This document shows, piece after piece, positions 36,747 to 48,264 of a stretch of 64,000 nucleotides of DNA. How positions within the stretch are numbered: position 1 is the stretch's first letter; every line of letters starts with the position of its first letter. The notes under the pieces are model-generated. The model was given only the letters and a program-made list of their open reading frames with translations. It had not been told where the DNA came from and searched no databases. The stretch covers positions 166,826 through 230,825 of the forward strand of contig CAJJDO010000117.1 of NCBI GenBank assembly GCA_905183005.1. The letters are read 5' to 3'. Both the position numbers and the translations under genes were made by a program. This DNA is from Paramecium pentaurelia (taxonomy: Eukaryota; Ciliophora; Oligohymenophorea; Peniculida; Parameciidae).

Positions 36747-39700
36747 TCAAATAAATAAAATTATTTGCACAATCAAAAAGATAATTAGAATTTTACTAAA
36801 TTACTAACTAACAGTGATATTTTTTTAAGGTGGTTGGCAAGATTAGCATTAATTATTATATGTATAAGTATAACCTGAAAGCAAATAACATTCTTTTTAA
36901 TCTAAGTTTGTTGGATTTTCTATTTGATCACATGTTTTATTTTAAATTTTACAAAATGTTATTACTGTCTTATCCCAATTATAAAAGAATGAACATATTT
37001 TATTTTATTCATAATAAGTTTAACATGTATGTTCTAAACATTTACTAGAAGATGTATTAGTAGCCATCTTAAAGTAACACAAATCTTTAACTTACAAACA
37101 GGAGTTTTAATCCTAATCAGATTGTTCACATGATTTCATTAATTCACATTTATTACGTTATGTTGTTGTGGTTATATTAGATGAAATAGGAGGTATCCAA
37201 GAACAAAACCCATCAGTTCCTTTAGAATTACATGAAGTTTGGGTTTTATAATCCTTACATTATGATATAGCAACGCATGATTTTCCATCATAAGTGCATT
37301 TACTATTTGATTATTTGCATTGTTCAACAGAATTGGAATTAGTAATACTAGCACATCCAATAACTTCACATTTATTATTGATCCAAAAACATTATCCTTC
37401 ATCACTTTTAGCAATCTTGCATTAGGCTTAATCTGTTAAACTGGAACAATTAAATTTAGAAACACAGGTTTTACCATCACTAGTACATGAATAGAGTTAT
37501 GATTCGCATTCTTCATTGGTTGTACCAGTTAAATCATTACAAACTTGATTTCTGCATTGATTTGCTGAAACATCCCAAACACATTATCCAGTTGAAATTA
37601 CTCTTTTATCCTATATTATTCTACCACCACTATTAATAACACAAGATATTTGAAATGTGTATTTATCACAATCATTAAGGGAAATACATGTCACACCATC
37701 AGTAGTACAATTATTTTTAGCTGTTTAACATTAAGAATGAGAAGGGAATGCTATCTATTTACAAGATTCAAATTAAGTACAAATATTTTTACCATTTTCA
37801 ACAATCTAAATACATTCTCCATCTATACCTACATAACATCCTCCATTAGTATTGGTATCTTTACAGAATGTAATTGGAACACATTATACTCCATCAGTTG
37901 TACATTCTTTTGAGACTTTTTAACATTCTTCATGAGTTTAGAATTTGATATCTTCACATTATGAATATTAATAACATTAATTATTTATCCATAAGCAACT
38001 TCCATCAATTCCAATTATACAATGCAATTTCTAAGTATATTCAGAACAATTCATAAGATCCATGCAAAAACCCCTTCTTATATAGTCAGCTGTACATTCT
38101 TTCGAAATAGCTTAACAAGAATTATGATTTGAACCATTATAATCCAAACATTCTTGATTTCTACACTAATTTATAGTTGTATCCCAAACACATGATATTA
38201 ATGATGAATCAATTTGACATTATTCTTAGATACTATATTCAATGCATTACATCAAATTAATACATCCTCCATTTTATTGAGTTGTACATTTATTAAGATA
38301 TTATTAACATTAGGAATGAGTTGTTAAGGTTTTGGGAGCTATATTACATGATCTTACTTAGCATTATTTATTTGCTGTCCATTAACATAATTGACCATCT
38401 GATTAAGAGACACAACTAGCTTCATTGAATGCTTGATTACATTTTCTTCTGGGGATACATTAAGTTCCATCACTGGTACAATGAGACATAATATTTCTGC
38501 ATTCTTCATCAGTTGAATAATAATAATATTCACATATTGCTGTTTTACATTTAATAGTATCATTATAACATGAATCTAAATATTATGTACAATCACTAAT
38601 ACTATCAGGTATATTCTAACATGTTTTAGTAATACATTTATTTTGATCATTATCATAAATACATTCACTAACTTCACATTGTATCATTGTCATTTCTTCA
38701 CAAGTTTCTGGAATTATTTAACATCCAGTTCCAGTTGTTAATACAGTACATGTGTTCAGATAATTATTACATTAACTATGTGTTGTATATGATAAAGGTG
38801 CTGTTAAACAACTTTTGACTTTGCATTTCTTATCTCTTTCATCATATCCACATGCCATCCCCTTTTTGGTAATAATGCACGATCCTTAATCAGTATAATT
38901 TTCACAAAGATCTAACTAAAATGTACAACCACCACCGCTTTTAGTTGTGCATTTAATCTTTGTATAATAGGTTAAACATTATTATAAAGTTGTTAGAGAA
39001 GTTGGAGCAGTAGTGCATGTTTTAGTATAACATTTATCATCATTCCATTGACATTATTATCCGTTAATATCAATAATACATGATTATTATGATGTAAATG
39101 ATTCACATTATTATTGATTATCTTAACAACCTATACCAGTATTATCTAATATACAATTAATGTATTAAATAGATTTGCATTATTCATTAGTAGAGTATAA
39201 TGATGTTTTTTCAATATTTGAGCATTTAAGTTCTACACATTTCTTATCTGTAGGATTCCACCAACATCTATTATTATTGATATCAAAATAACATTATTTT
39301 TAAAGTTCATAAAGATTACAAGTATTTTTTCTTTTCTCACAACCTCCTAGTTTATCAACTGTACAAGTATTTAAATAAGATTCACATACTTAATTATTCA
39401 AAAATGTTTAAGGAGCATATTCGCATTTCCTAGCAATACATATATTATTTATAAATTCACATTTAACTGATTTAGATTATGAACAACTATTTTAAGTAGT
39501 GTAATCTGAACAATTATCTTTAATTTCTATACATCCTGTTCCATCATAATTGGATGTGCAACTTGACATCCATTTCTGACAAATTTAATGATTATATTCA
39601 GACTTAATAGCATTACTACATGTCTTATCAATGCATTGTTGTGAACTTGTTTTATCTGGATTATTCGTGCATTCTTTATCTAAACTCTCACAAGTTGAAT

Positions 39701-42700
39701 CATATTGAAATTTTATTTAACTGCAAGACTCCTTTTGATTTAAATCCTTACAAATAAATTATCCATTATTATATTCTATAAAACAATATCCAGCTTTAGA
39801 ATAATGACAGAGATTAACATCCTAGTATTCTTAGCAGGATCCTTTTATATCTGTGCATTATTCTAAATCAATTTATGAAGTACAACCAAGATCAAAATTT
39901 TTACAATCAGCTAAAGTTGCTTTAGGTTATGTTACAGTAAAACATTCCTTTTTCTTGCAATTATCACTGTTTGGATTTTTCATACATGCTTCTCTAAATG
40001 AAGGACATGTAATATCAGTTCCTGACATTGATGTGCAATCCTCATATTGTTTTCTACATTAAAATTGTTATTACAAACTTATATATTTAATACAAAATCC
40101 TTCATTTTTAGAATAATAACAATTATTTTCATTTGTGTATTAATTACAATAATCTGAAATGGGAATACATTAAGTCTGAGTTCTATTAATAGAACATGAA
40201 TAAAGATTTAAACATTATTCAAGAGCAGTGTAATTATAGTCAGTACAAATTTTAGGAATACATCCATTATTTGTTGTATTAACCTTACATTCAAATAGAA
40301 AAGATTCACAAGAACTTGTAGTATATGTTTATAGAAAAGTTATATCAGCACATGAATTGACAGTTCTGCATGAATCATTATACCAAAAACAATTAATCTT
40401 AGTAGAAGTAATAGTTTTATAACAACTCTCCTACTTTAGATATTCTTCACAAGTACTATATTAATCTACACATCCTCCAATATCATGATAAACAGTACAA
40501 TCACTTTAGAATATCCTACATTATTCATCAGTTTAATATAAAAGTGAATCTGGAGCATCAGAACAACTAAAAGATAAACAAGAATTGGTTGAAGCATTCC
40601 ATAAACATTTTTATTTTCTCAAATTTAATACACACTATAATGAATTAACATAATCCTCACATTCCATTAGATCTATGCAACCATTTTGATTTATATTTAC
40701 AGTACATGTATCTTTCAGATCTTAACATTATTAATGATTTTATCCAATATAATCAGTACATTCTATATTATCTGCATTGATACATTCAACTCCATTCCAA
40801 AAACATGTACCTTCTATTGCTGCATTAGATACACAATTTGATTTATTCAATACATCACATGTACTCTTTTCTTAACAATTAGTATTATTATTATTTAAAA
40901 TACAACATTAAGTAATATCTTCTGAACATTCAAAATATGAATTGCATTCAGTCATATTTATAGAATCTAATTCAAATTAAGCTGTATAACATGATCTTGG
41001 TTAGCATTCATTTAATCCCCATACACAATCATCATCTTCAAAATGACAATTTAATTCTTTTTTTCTATCCTCACATAATTGTGGTAATTCCATACAACCT
41101 ATAGTATTGCTTACTACACATCCTTTTAAATATGAATCACATAATTCATTTGTATCATAACTTGAATCTGCTGTAAAACATTATCTATCTATACAAACAT
41201 TCCTTTAACTATCCCATCCACATTCTCCATCTATTTTTAAATAACAATTATCTTTTTTACTATTTCCTCTACAAGTCAAAGGTAATAATATACATCCATT
41301 TCCTTCATCGTTTAAAGTACATTCATTTAGATACTTATTACATTCTAAAGCAGTAGTCAACTTTGCTAAACTGCATTCTTTACTTGAACATTTCTCCGTA
41401 TAAAAACATTTATTATCATTTAAATCAGTTATACATAATTCCTGATTTTAGATATTTTCACAAATCATGTCAACACATCCTAGATTTGTTTTTGGATCTA
41501 TTGTACATTTTTCACTATAATCTTAACATTCCTAGTGATTTTCTAATGATAAAGGAGCATTTGAGCATGTTCTATCAACACATAAATTATCATCATTCCA
41601 AAAACATTCATCTCCATTTAAATCAATTAAACAAGCTTCTTCTATATTGTAATCTGAACATCTACTTATTTTCATGCATCCTCCATCCTTTTTAGTTACA
41701 CATCCTATCAAAAACTTTGAACAATCTAAATTACTAATTAAAGTATTAGGAGCTAATGAACATTAAGCAACTAAACACATATTATTAACCCATACACATT
41801 AATTATTAGATAAATCACTTTCACAAGCATCTTCAAGTTTTGCTGAACCACAATTTAAATTATCAACACATCCATTTCCATTTGTAATACAATTTGATAA
41901 AAATGATTAACATTCACTATTTGTTTTATAAGTATTAGGAGCATTAGTACAAATTTTATCCATACATTTTTTACCATCCCAATAACACAATTCTCCTTTA
42001 ATATTTTTTTTACATGCTTCCTATATTGTAGCTGCCTCACAAGTACTTCTATCTATACATCCTCCATTTTATTTTGTAGTACATTTTTTAATAAAATAAA
42101 TACATTATTCATCAGTATTAAGTGTATTAAGTGCATTCTAACATATCTTATCAACACATGATGTTCCATTCCAAAAGCATTCTTATGTTTAATCTCTATT
42201 CCAAAAACATTGATTCTGGAATAATTAATCAGAACATTTCATACCACTCTCTACACATCCTTCACCAGATTATGCTACTGTACATGTATTTTATTCATCT
42301 CTACATAATTAATCTGTATTTAAGAATTTAGGGTATTATTCACATGAATCAGCAGTTAAGCATTTTTGAATTGATGAATCCCAATAACAGTAGTTTTCAT
42401 TCTCATCATATTAACAAGATTATTAAGTCAAATATCNAGATACTTATTACATTCTAAAGCAGTAGTCAACTTTGCTAAACTGCATTCTTTACTTGAACAT
42501 TTCTCCATATAAAAACATTTATTATCATTTAAATCGGTTATACATAATTCCTGATTTTAGATATTTTCACAAATCATGTCAACACATCCTAGATTTGTTT
42601 TTGGATCTATTGTACATTTTTCACTATAATCTTAACACTCCTGGTGATATTCAAATGATAAAGGAGCATTTGAGCATGTTCTATCAACACATAAATTATT

Positions 42701-43933
42701 ATCATTCCAAAAACATTCATCTCCATTTAAATCAATTAAACAAGCTTCTTCTATATTGTAATCTGAACATCTACTGATTTTCATGCATCCTCCATCCTTT
42801 TTAGTTACACATCCTATCAAAAACTTTGAACAATCTAAATTACTAATTAAAGTATTAGGAGCTAATGAACATTAAGCAACTAAACACATATTATTAACCC
42901 ATACACATTAATTATTAGATAAATCACTTTCACAAGCATCTTCAAGTTTTGCTGAACCACAATTTAAATTATCAACACATCCATTTCCATTTGTAATACA
43001 ATTTGATAAAAATGATTAACATTCACTATTTGTTTTATAAGTATTAGGAGCATTAGTACAAATTTTATCCATACATTTTTTACCATCCCAATAACACAAT
43101 TCTCCTTTAATATTTTTTTTACATGCTTCCTATATTGTAGCTGCCTCACAAGTACTTCTATCTATACATCCTCCATTTTATTTTGTAGTACATTTTTTAA
43201 TAAAATTAATACATTATTCATCAGTATTAAGTGTATTAAGTGCATTCTAACATATCTTATCAACACATGATGTTCCATTCCAAAAGCATTCTTATGTTTA
43301 ATCTCTATTCCAAAAACATTGATTCTGGAATAATTAATCAGAACATTTCATACCACTCTCTACACATCCTTCACCAGATTATGCTACTGTACATGTATTT
43401 TATTCATCTCTACATAATTAATCTGTATTTAAGAATTTAGGGTATTATTCACATGAATCAGCAGTTAAGCATTTTTGAATTGATGAATCCCAATAACAGT
43501 AGTTTTCATTCTCATCATATTAACAAGATTATTAAGTCAAATATTCATCACATAATGCAATTTCAACACATTATTGACCATTTGAAATACATCTCTTTGA
43601 AATTGATTAACAATCTTCATCTTTTTCAATTTCATAAGCACTGCATCCTGTAAAATGACGACAAATATTATTAATTAAAGCACAATTAAAATTATTAGCA
43701 CATTCTGTCTTTGAAATTAAATTACAATAGGATGGATCTTTATCTGTTTCACTTGTGTCTGGTTTTATTACTGTTTCATTTTTCAAACAATTAGTTGAAT
43801 TCCAATAACTCTACCCTTCATAATAATGTTCACAATCAAATTATGAAGTAATGTTTTCTCTAAAGCATCGATAATTCTTATATTGACTCAAAGCATCATG
43901 TACTAGAATAAATTTTAATAAAAGTGTAAACAT
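36747..43933 (-). CDS. GPI-anchored cysteine-repeat surface antigen, copy 2 (contains contig join)
   Basis: Start ATG 43931-43933 (MFTLLLKFILVHDALSQ), stop TGA 36747-36749. Same architecture as copy 1: signal peptide, long array of eight-Cys modules, and GPI signal (FSKILIIFLIVQIILFI). Copy 1 and copy 2 are nearly identical over most of their length but differ in clusters, notably in the stalk before the GPI signal (NNKAAKCQSCQPPQQNITNT versus NNQCQSCQPPQKNITVSQQ). A single n at 42437 is followed by 1.1 kb repeating what precedes it, and the frame breaks there. Removing the 1,109-bp overlap gives 6,078 bp, 2,025 residues, an intact frame. It is divergent from the secreted-protein gene at 44201, 267 bp away. 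Confidence 0.88.
41329..42436. repeat. Left flank duplicate of the n at 42437 (partner 42438-43545)
   Basis: 1,108 bp repeated directly at an offset of 1,109 bp. The two copies differ at scattered sites (near 41398, 41530-41545 and partners). The right copy agrees better with antigen copy 1 (33748-34855) than with its own left neighbour. Confidence 0.85.
42437..42437. other. Single-N contig join
   Basis: One n inside antigen copy 2 with overlapping sequence on either side and a frame change across it. Confidence 0.85.
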
Positions 43934-44200
43934 TATAATTAATTTTATTAAAAAATATTATTCATCTTTCTCAAATCATGTGAAAAAGTAATAATAAACA
44001 ATTCTTTATATTCTTTATATTCTTATAAAATATCATCCTCATTTATATAATAATATAATTTTTTAATTTATATATATATATATATATTAGTTTCTCTTCA
44101 ATATTTTTTATTCATTATCATTTTGTAAATATTGTAAAAGAATGTATTTGTTTTTTCAAGAACAATATTATTTCAGATAAATATAAAAACGTATTAAAAA
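43934..44200. promoter_or_regulatory. Divergent 5' region of antigen copy 2 and the secreted-protein gene
   Basis: 267 bp of AT-rich DNA with an (AT)n run near 44070-44089. It resembles the 5' flank of copy 1 (35246-35325) only for the first few tens of bases, so the two antigen genes do not share a promoter sequence. Confidence 0.5.
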
Positions 44201-45329
44201 ATGCAATATTTATTAACTTTGTGTTTTGTTTTAGTAGCTGTAGGACAATAGATTAAAGGAAATGGAAAACATCATAAACATAAGAACAAAGAGATAGGGT
44301 TTGTGTAGGTTTCAGCAGATTTGAATGATTAACGTATCATCTTAGAAGGAATTATACAATAGGTGAATTAATTAGCTCTCTTAGTCTAAAGATAAAATGT
44401 ATTTGATGATAGTATGAGACAAAGACCTTTTGATTTAATGGGTTAATTGGATCGTCTTGATAAGTTGGAATTATATCCAGAAGAATCTAAGATTATTCAA
44501 AGCTTAAAATAACAATTAAATATAATTTCTAATGCAATGGATGTAGATGATGATATTTAATAATGTGATGACGAAGATGTTTGTTAAATTTGTTAATCCT
44601 CCATGTATTATTAATTGGATGATGATAATTGGTATATGATTGGATTTGAGCATGGATTTAAGTAATTATGCATTGAAATGAAGAAAGGAATTCCAATTCC
44701 TATTAGATTCTGCAAAATAAGCACTAGGATCTGATGGGGATCTCTTGTTGGCCTTCTCAAGTGAAAATCACATATGTTTACAATTTGTCAATCTAAAACA
44801 TCCCATAGATATCAATGGTGTACTAAAATTATATTTGGGAACTACATTAAATGATTACCAAAATAAATTGATTCACTTACCAACTCATGGAATACCTTTA
44901 GAGTTTCTAGTTAGAGCAGAATATTAAAATAGAAATTTCATTTACAAAAACCTAAAGTTGATTGTAAATGATAATTCTTAGAGAGATATTCTTGGTGGTC
45001 GATTGAATAAATTGCAATTCTCTATTTTCGATTAAAATGTTTATATTTTAGAATATCATATAAGGTATTCATTGAATATGATGGTCAATTTTATATCCAA
45101 TCCCAAATCTATCCATTTCAGGTTAAAACTATTCAAGGAAACACTAAATCAGAATAAGTAAATTTATATATATTATAATACTTAATAGATCAATATTAAA
45201 TATTCAAAGAATATAGCTGAATAGTATTTGTCAAGTTTTATTTTAAAGGATACATTCAAATTTAGCTAGATGCAAGCTTCTACTTATACAAATAGTACTG
45301 ATATTGTAATATCTGTTGAATTAGATTGA
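44201..45329 (+). CDS. Secreted protein of unknown function
   Basis: 368 residues with one 22-nt intron (44662-44683). A clear signal peptide (MQYLLTLCFVLVAVGQ) is followed by a His/Lys-rich stretch and a helical segment containing QRPFDLMGQLDRLDKLEL. A small acidic Cys cluster (CDDEDVCQICQ) comes next, then a C-terminal region of ~200 residues rich in beta-type hydrophobic pattern (e.g. ICLQFVNLKHPIDINGVLKL, LQFSIFDQNVYILEYHIRYS). No TM or GPI signal, so it is probably secreted or luminal. The intron is required to connect the acidic region to the beta-rich half. I recognise no family. Confidence 0.75.
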
Positions 45330-45362
45330 TATTTATTTTTAATTCTAATAATAATTTATTGT

Positions 45363-46676
45363 ATGAAAAAGATATAAAATAATCAACCAATCAACAGACC
45401 ACTTTATCAATAAGCATACAAAGTTCAAGATTAAGTTGTTCCTTAAGGGATTGCCTTTTTTTCAACATCTGGTAAAAGACATTATCCAGATTTTCAGAGA
45501 GGAGAACTAGAAACTTATTAAGGAATGCAACATCTACTTGACCCACCCAAAAAGTAAAAATGATTTTGAGATATTCATAGATTAACTCAAGATTATGATA
45601 GATCTTTGAATACAAAAGACATTGATGGAGCAGTTACAAATACTCTACGTAGTAAAGTTGTAAAAAACATGGAATTAGCATAAGTTTATAAATAAGAAAA
45701 GCAGAAATCCTTATGGGAGCATAGTAGTAAACCTAGTGATCTCGATTCTTAAGCATATTAACCAAGAAAATAATGGGATGACAATGATCCATATAAAAAT
45801 AGAAGTGCAATATACACTAATTATGAGGATTCTAAAAGAAAATTAGATGATTTAAGTGATAAACATTTTGAAACTATTAAATATCCTGAATCTACTACTT
45901 TTAAACCTAATCAACAATTTCATGAATCTTAACTTTAACAATAATAATTATATACATATGAAGATCCAAATTTGATTGCATAACGTTAACAATAATAAAA
46001 TTAGCAAGATTTAATTCATCTATAAAATTCATTATCATAACCAAATTTAGTAGCTTAGACTCAAAATACTTAACCTTCCAACTAATCTGAATAAAGATAT
46101 TAATAACCTCCTCTTTATCAATAATAGATTGAAGATGAGAGATAGAAATAGCAATAATTATTAATGCAAAAATAGTGGGAATAATAAAGAATAGAGAGTC
46201 TTCAAAAATTATAATAATAATAAAATGATAAAATTAGAGAACAACATAATCTAAAAATGCAATAGGATTAAGACTATTAAATTATTTAAGAGTAAAGATA
46301 ATCATCATTAAACTAAAAATAACAATATGCTCGAGATTTAAGATAATAATAAGAAAGTAACAAAGAGGGGAATTATAGAAAAGGATTCACTCCTCCACCT
46401 GCATCCAAAAGTGAAATTATAGGTTCTTTATTATAAGCTCCTAAATTGTAAAAATCTTAAGGTTTTGATGGAGATATGAATTAAGATGTGAGAGATTCTT
46501 TGTCAAAAGAGATTGAAGAAAATGACAAAAAATTAGTAATCAATCGATTTAGACCACATGAATTACAGTAATATATTTATGATATGAAAAATGGACGAAT
46601 TGGTGGAAGCAAAACTAGAAATAATCCAACTTTTATGTCTTATGCAGGACAATAATTAGTGAATCAACAACAATGA
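45363..46676 (+). CDS. Gln-rich coiled-coil protein
   Basis: 428 residues with one 27-nt intron (45554-45580) that is in phase but contains TGA. The N-terminal ~150 residues include PLYQQAYKVQDQVVPQGIAF and LDPPKKLTQDYDRSL. The middle is extremely Gln-rich, much of it TAA/TAG codons, with long runs of charged helix. The C-terminal section has a compact block (KLVINRFRPHELQQYIYDMK, then GRIGGSKTRNNPTFMSY) that looks conserved. No membrane segment. It starts 33 bp after the preceding gene. A cytoskeletal or RNA-binding role is possible but unsupported. Confidence 0.75.
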
Positions 46677-46987
46677 TAACATATTATATATTATATTTAA
46701 GAATAATATTATTTATTAATATATATATATATATATTACACATACATATAATTATCTTAAAAAAATTCAATTCATTTTATTAGAATATATATATTAGTTT
46801 TGTAAAAATACTAAAATAAATTTAAATATAATTTTTCTATTATACTAAAATAAATTTAATAAATAAATAAATTATAAAATTAGTAAAATGGACATTAATA
46901 TAATGAATAATATATTTGCTAATGATATGAATACAAAAACAATTGATATTTGGATATGTTTATTATTTTATAGAATATTAAATCTTA
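46677..46987. other. Convergent intergenic region
   Basis: 311 bp, almost pure A/T, with an (AT)n run near 46718-46736. A plus-strand open stretch here runs into the antisense of the next gene and has no protein-like composition. I see no gene or RNA. Confidence 0.55.
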
Positions 46988-47448
46988 TCAAATTTCATAT
47001 TCTTCCCATGAGTTTTCTTCTTCAAGAATTTCCTCTACTGGTCTTGGATCTTCATAAAATAATTCTTCCCAAGTCATTGCATATCTATATTTATCTAAAT
47101 TATTCTATTTTTTCTATACCTTTAAGTGCATCTTATAATAATTTCTTTCTACTTCTTTCAAGAGTTGGTTTGTACCAAACACCATAACCCCAATTCCTAA
47201 ACAATTTATGTATTAATGAAACCTTTTATTCACTTCTGCTTAAGCAACTAATTCAGCCTCTGTGAATTGTCTTTATTTATAATATGCCCATTTTCCAAAA
47301 AAGTAATATCTACCTCCATAGAATGCTGTGAATGCAAAAGCTCCCAAGACAACAAACTTGATGATAGAAATGTAATAAATACAGGTCTAATTCTTCTCAA
47401 CCACCATGCATTGGTTTCCCAGACGAAGTTTGTCCACTGATAAACCAT
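46988..47448 (-). CDS. Small single-TM protein, possibly mitochondrial
   Basis: 127 residues from ATG 47446-47448 to TGA 46988-46990 with three introns in 461 bp: 47357-47382 (26 nt), 47197-47222 (26 nt), 47095-47119 (25 nt). The N-terminus MVYQWTNFVWETNAWWLRRI is aromatic and basic. One TM helix (FVVLGAFAFTAFYGG) is followed by a charged helical region. Removing the second and third introns yields NWGYGVWYKPTLERSRKKLL and DKYRYAMTWEELFYEDPRPV, ending in an acidic tail. Size and layout resemble supernumerary subunits of ciliate respiratory complexes, but I recognise no specific one. Confidence 0.7.
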
Positions 47449-48264
47449 TATATATTAAATTTAATATTATCATTTTACTTTCCTTTAAATTCATTGAATC
47501 AATATTAAGAAACCCTATTTTATTTCAATTATAACAATCATTAAAAAGTCAAAACGTTGTAAATCCATTAGTTCCTTTGTATACATGGTCATCATGATTA
47601 GTTTTTTAAGCAATTGATTTCTATTAGTATATGATAATGTAAAATATATATTTATATATTGAATATAATACTCTTTGTGGGATTCCTTTTTAAAAAAATG
47701 ATTAAATAATTATTATGATAAATTGATAAATCCATTATTATGATAAATATAATTAGTATTCTTATTATCTTAATTTTATTACTTTAAAATATAATGTATA
47801 GTTTTTATTAATTGAGCTTATAATAAATTATGAGTAAATTACTTAATTTATTATGAATATGAATTTGGATGATGTATTTTTAAATATATATATATTAATA
47901 CTACATTTAGTAATTAATATGAAATAAATTTATCAAAATTTTGGAATGCCAATTTAAATTTTGGTATATTAAAAAAAATGATAAATGAATATAAAATACT
48001 CAGTTTAAAAATAGAATTTCAAATCTAAAATTAGAACATGTTTAAAAAATATAAATGATGAATGTTTTCTTTAAATAAAATGATGAATGTTTTCTTTAAA
48101 TAATATAGTTTTCTTCCATTGGAATAATTAAGGATTCTAGAAAATTTAAAGAAAAGGTAAAAAAATATAAAAATTTGTTGCTTTATATAAAATAAATTTA
48201 TTCAGTATTTCTCTTTCTCCATTTTTATGATGAAATTTTTGAAATAATATAATATCGAAATAAA
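47449..48264. other. Long intergenic region with a tandem 25-bp repeat
   Basis: 816 bp between two divergent genes, the longest gene-free stretch in the window. It is AT-rich with no convincing frame, tRNA or conserved motif. It contains a perfect tandem 25-bp duplication at 48053-48102. Confidence 0.55.
48053..48102. repeat. Perfect tandem duplication, 2 x 25 bp
   Basis: The unit starting AAATGATGAATG and ending TTTAAATA occurs twice head to tail with no change, 160 bp upstream of the histidine kinase start. It lies in non-coding DNA. Confidence 0.85.

Noticed and set aside
47449..48264. Possible tRNA or other RNA gene in the longest intergenic region
   Set aside because: I found no cloverleaf with plausible arms or B-box-like sequence; the GC-poorer pockets do not pair.
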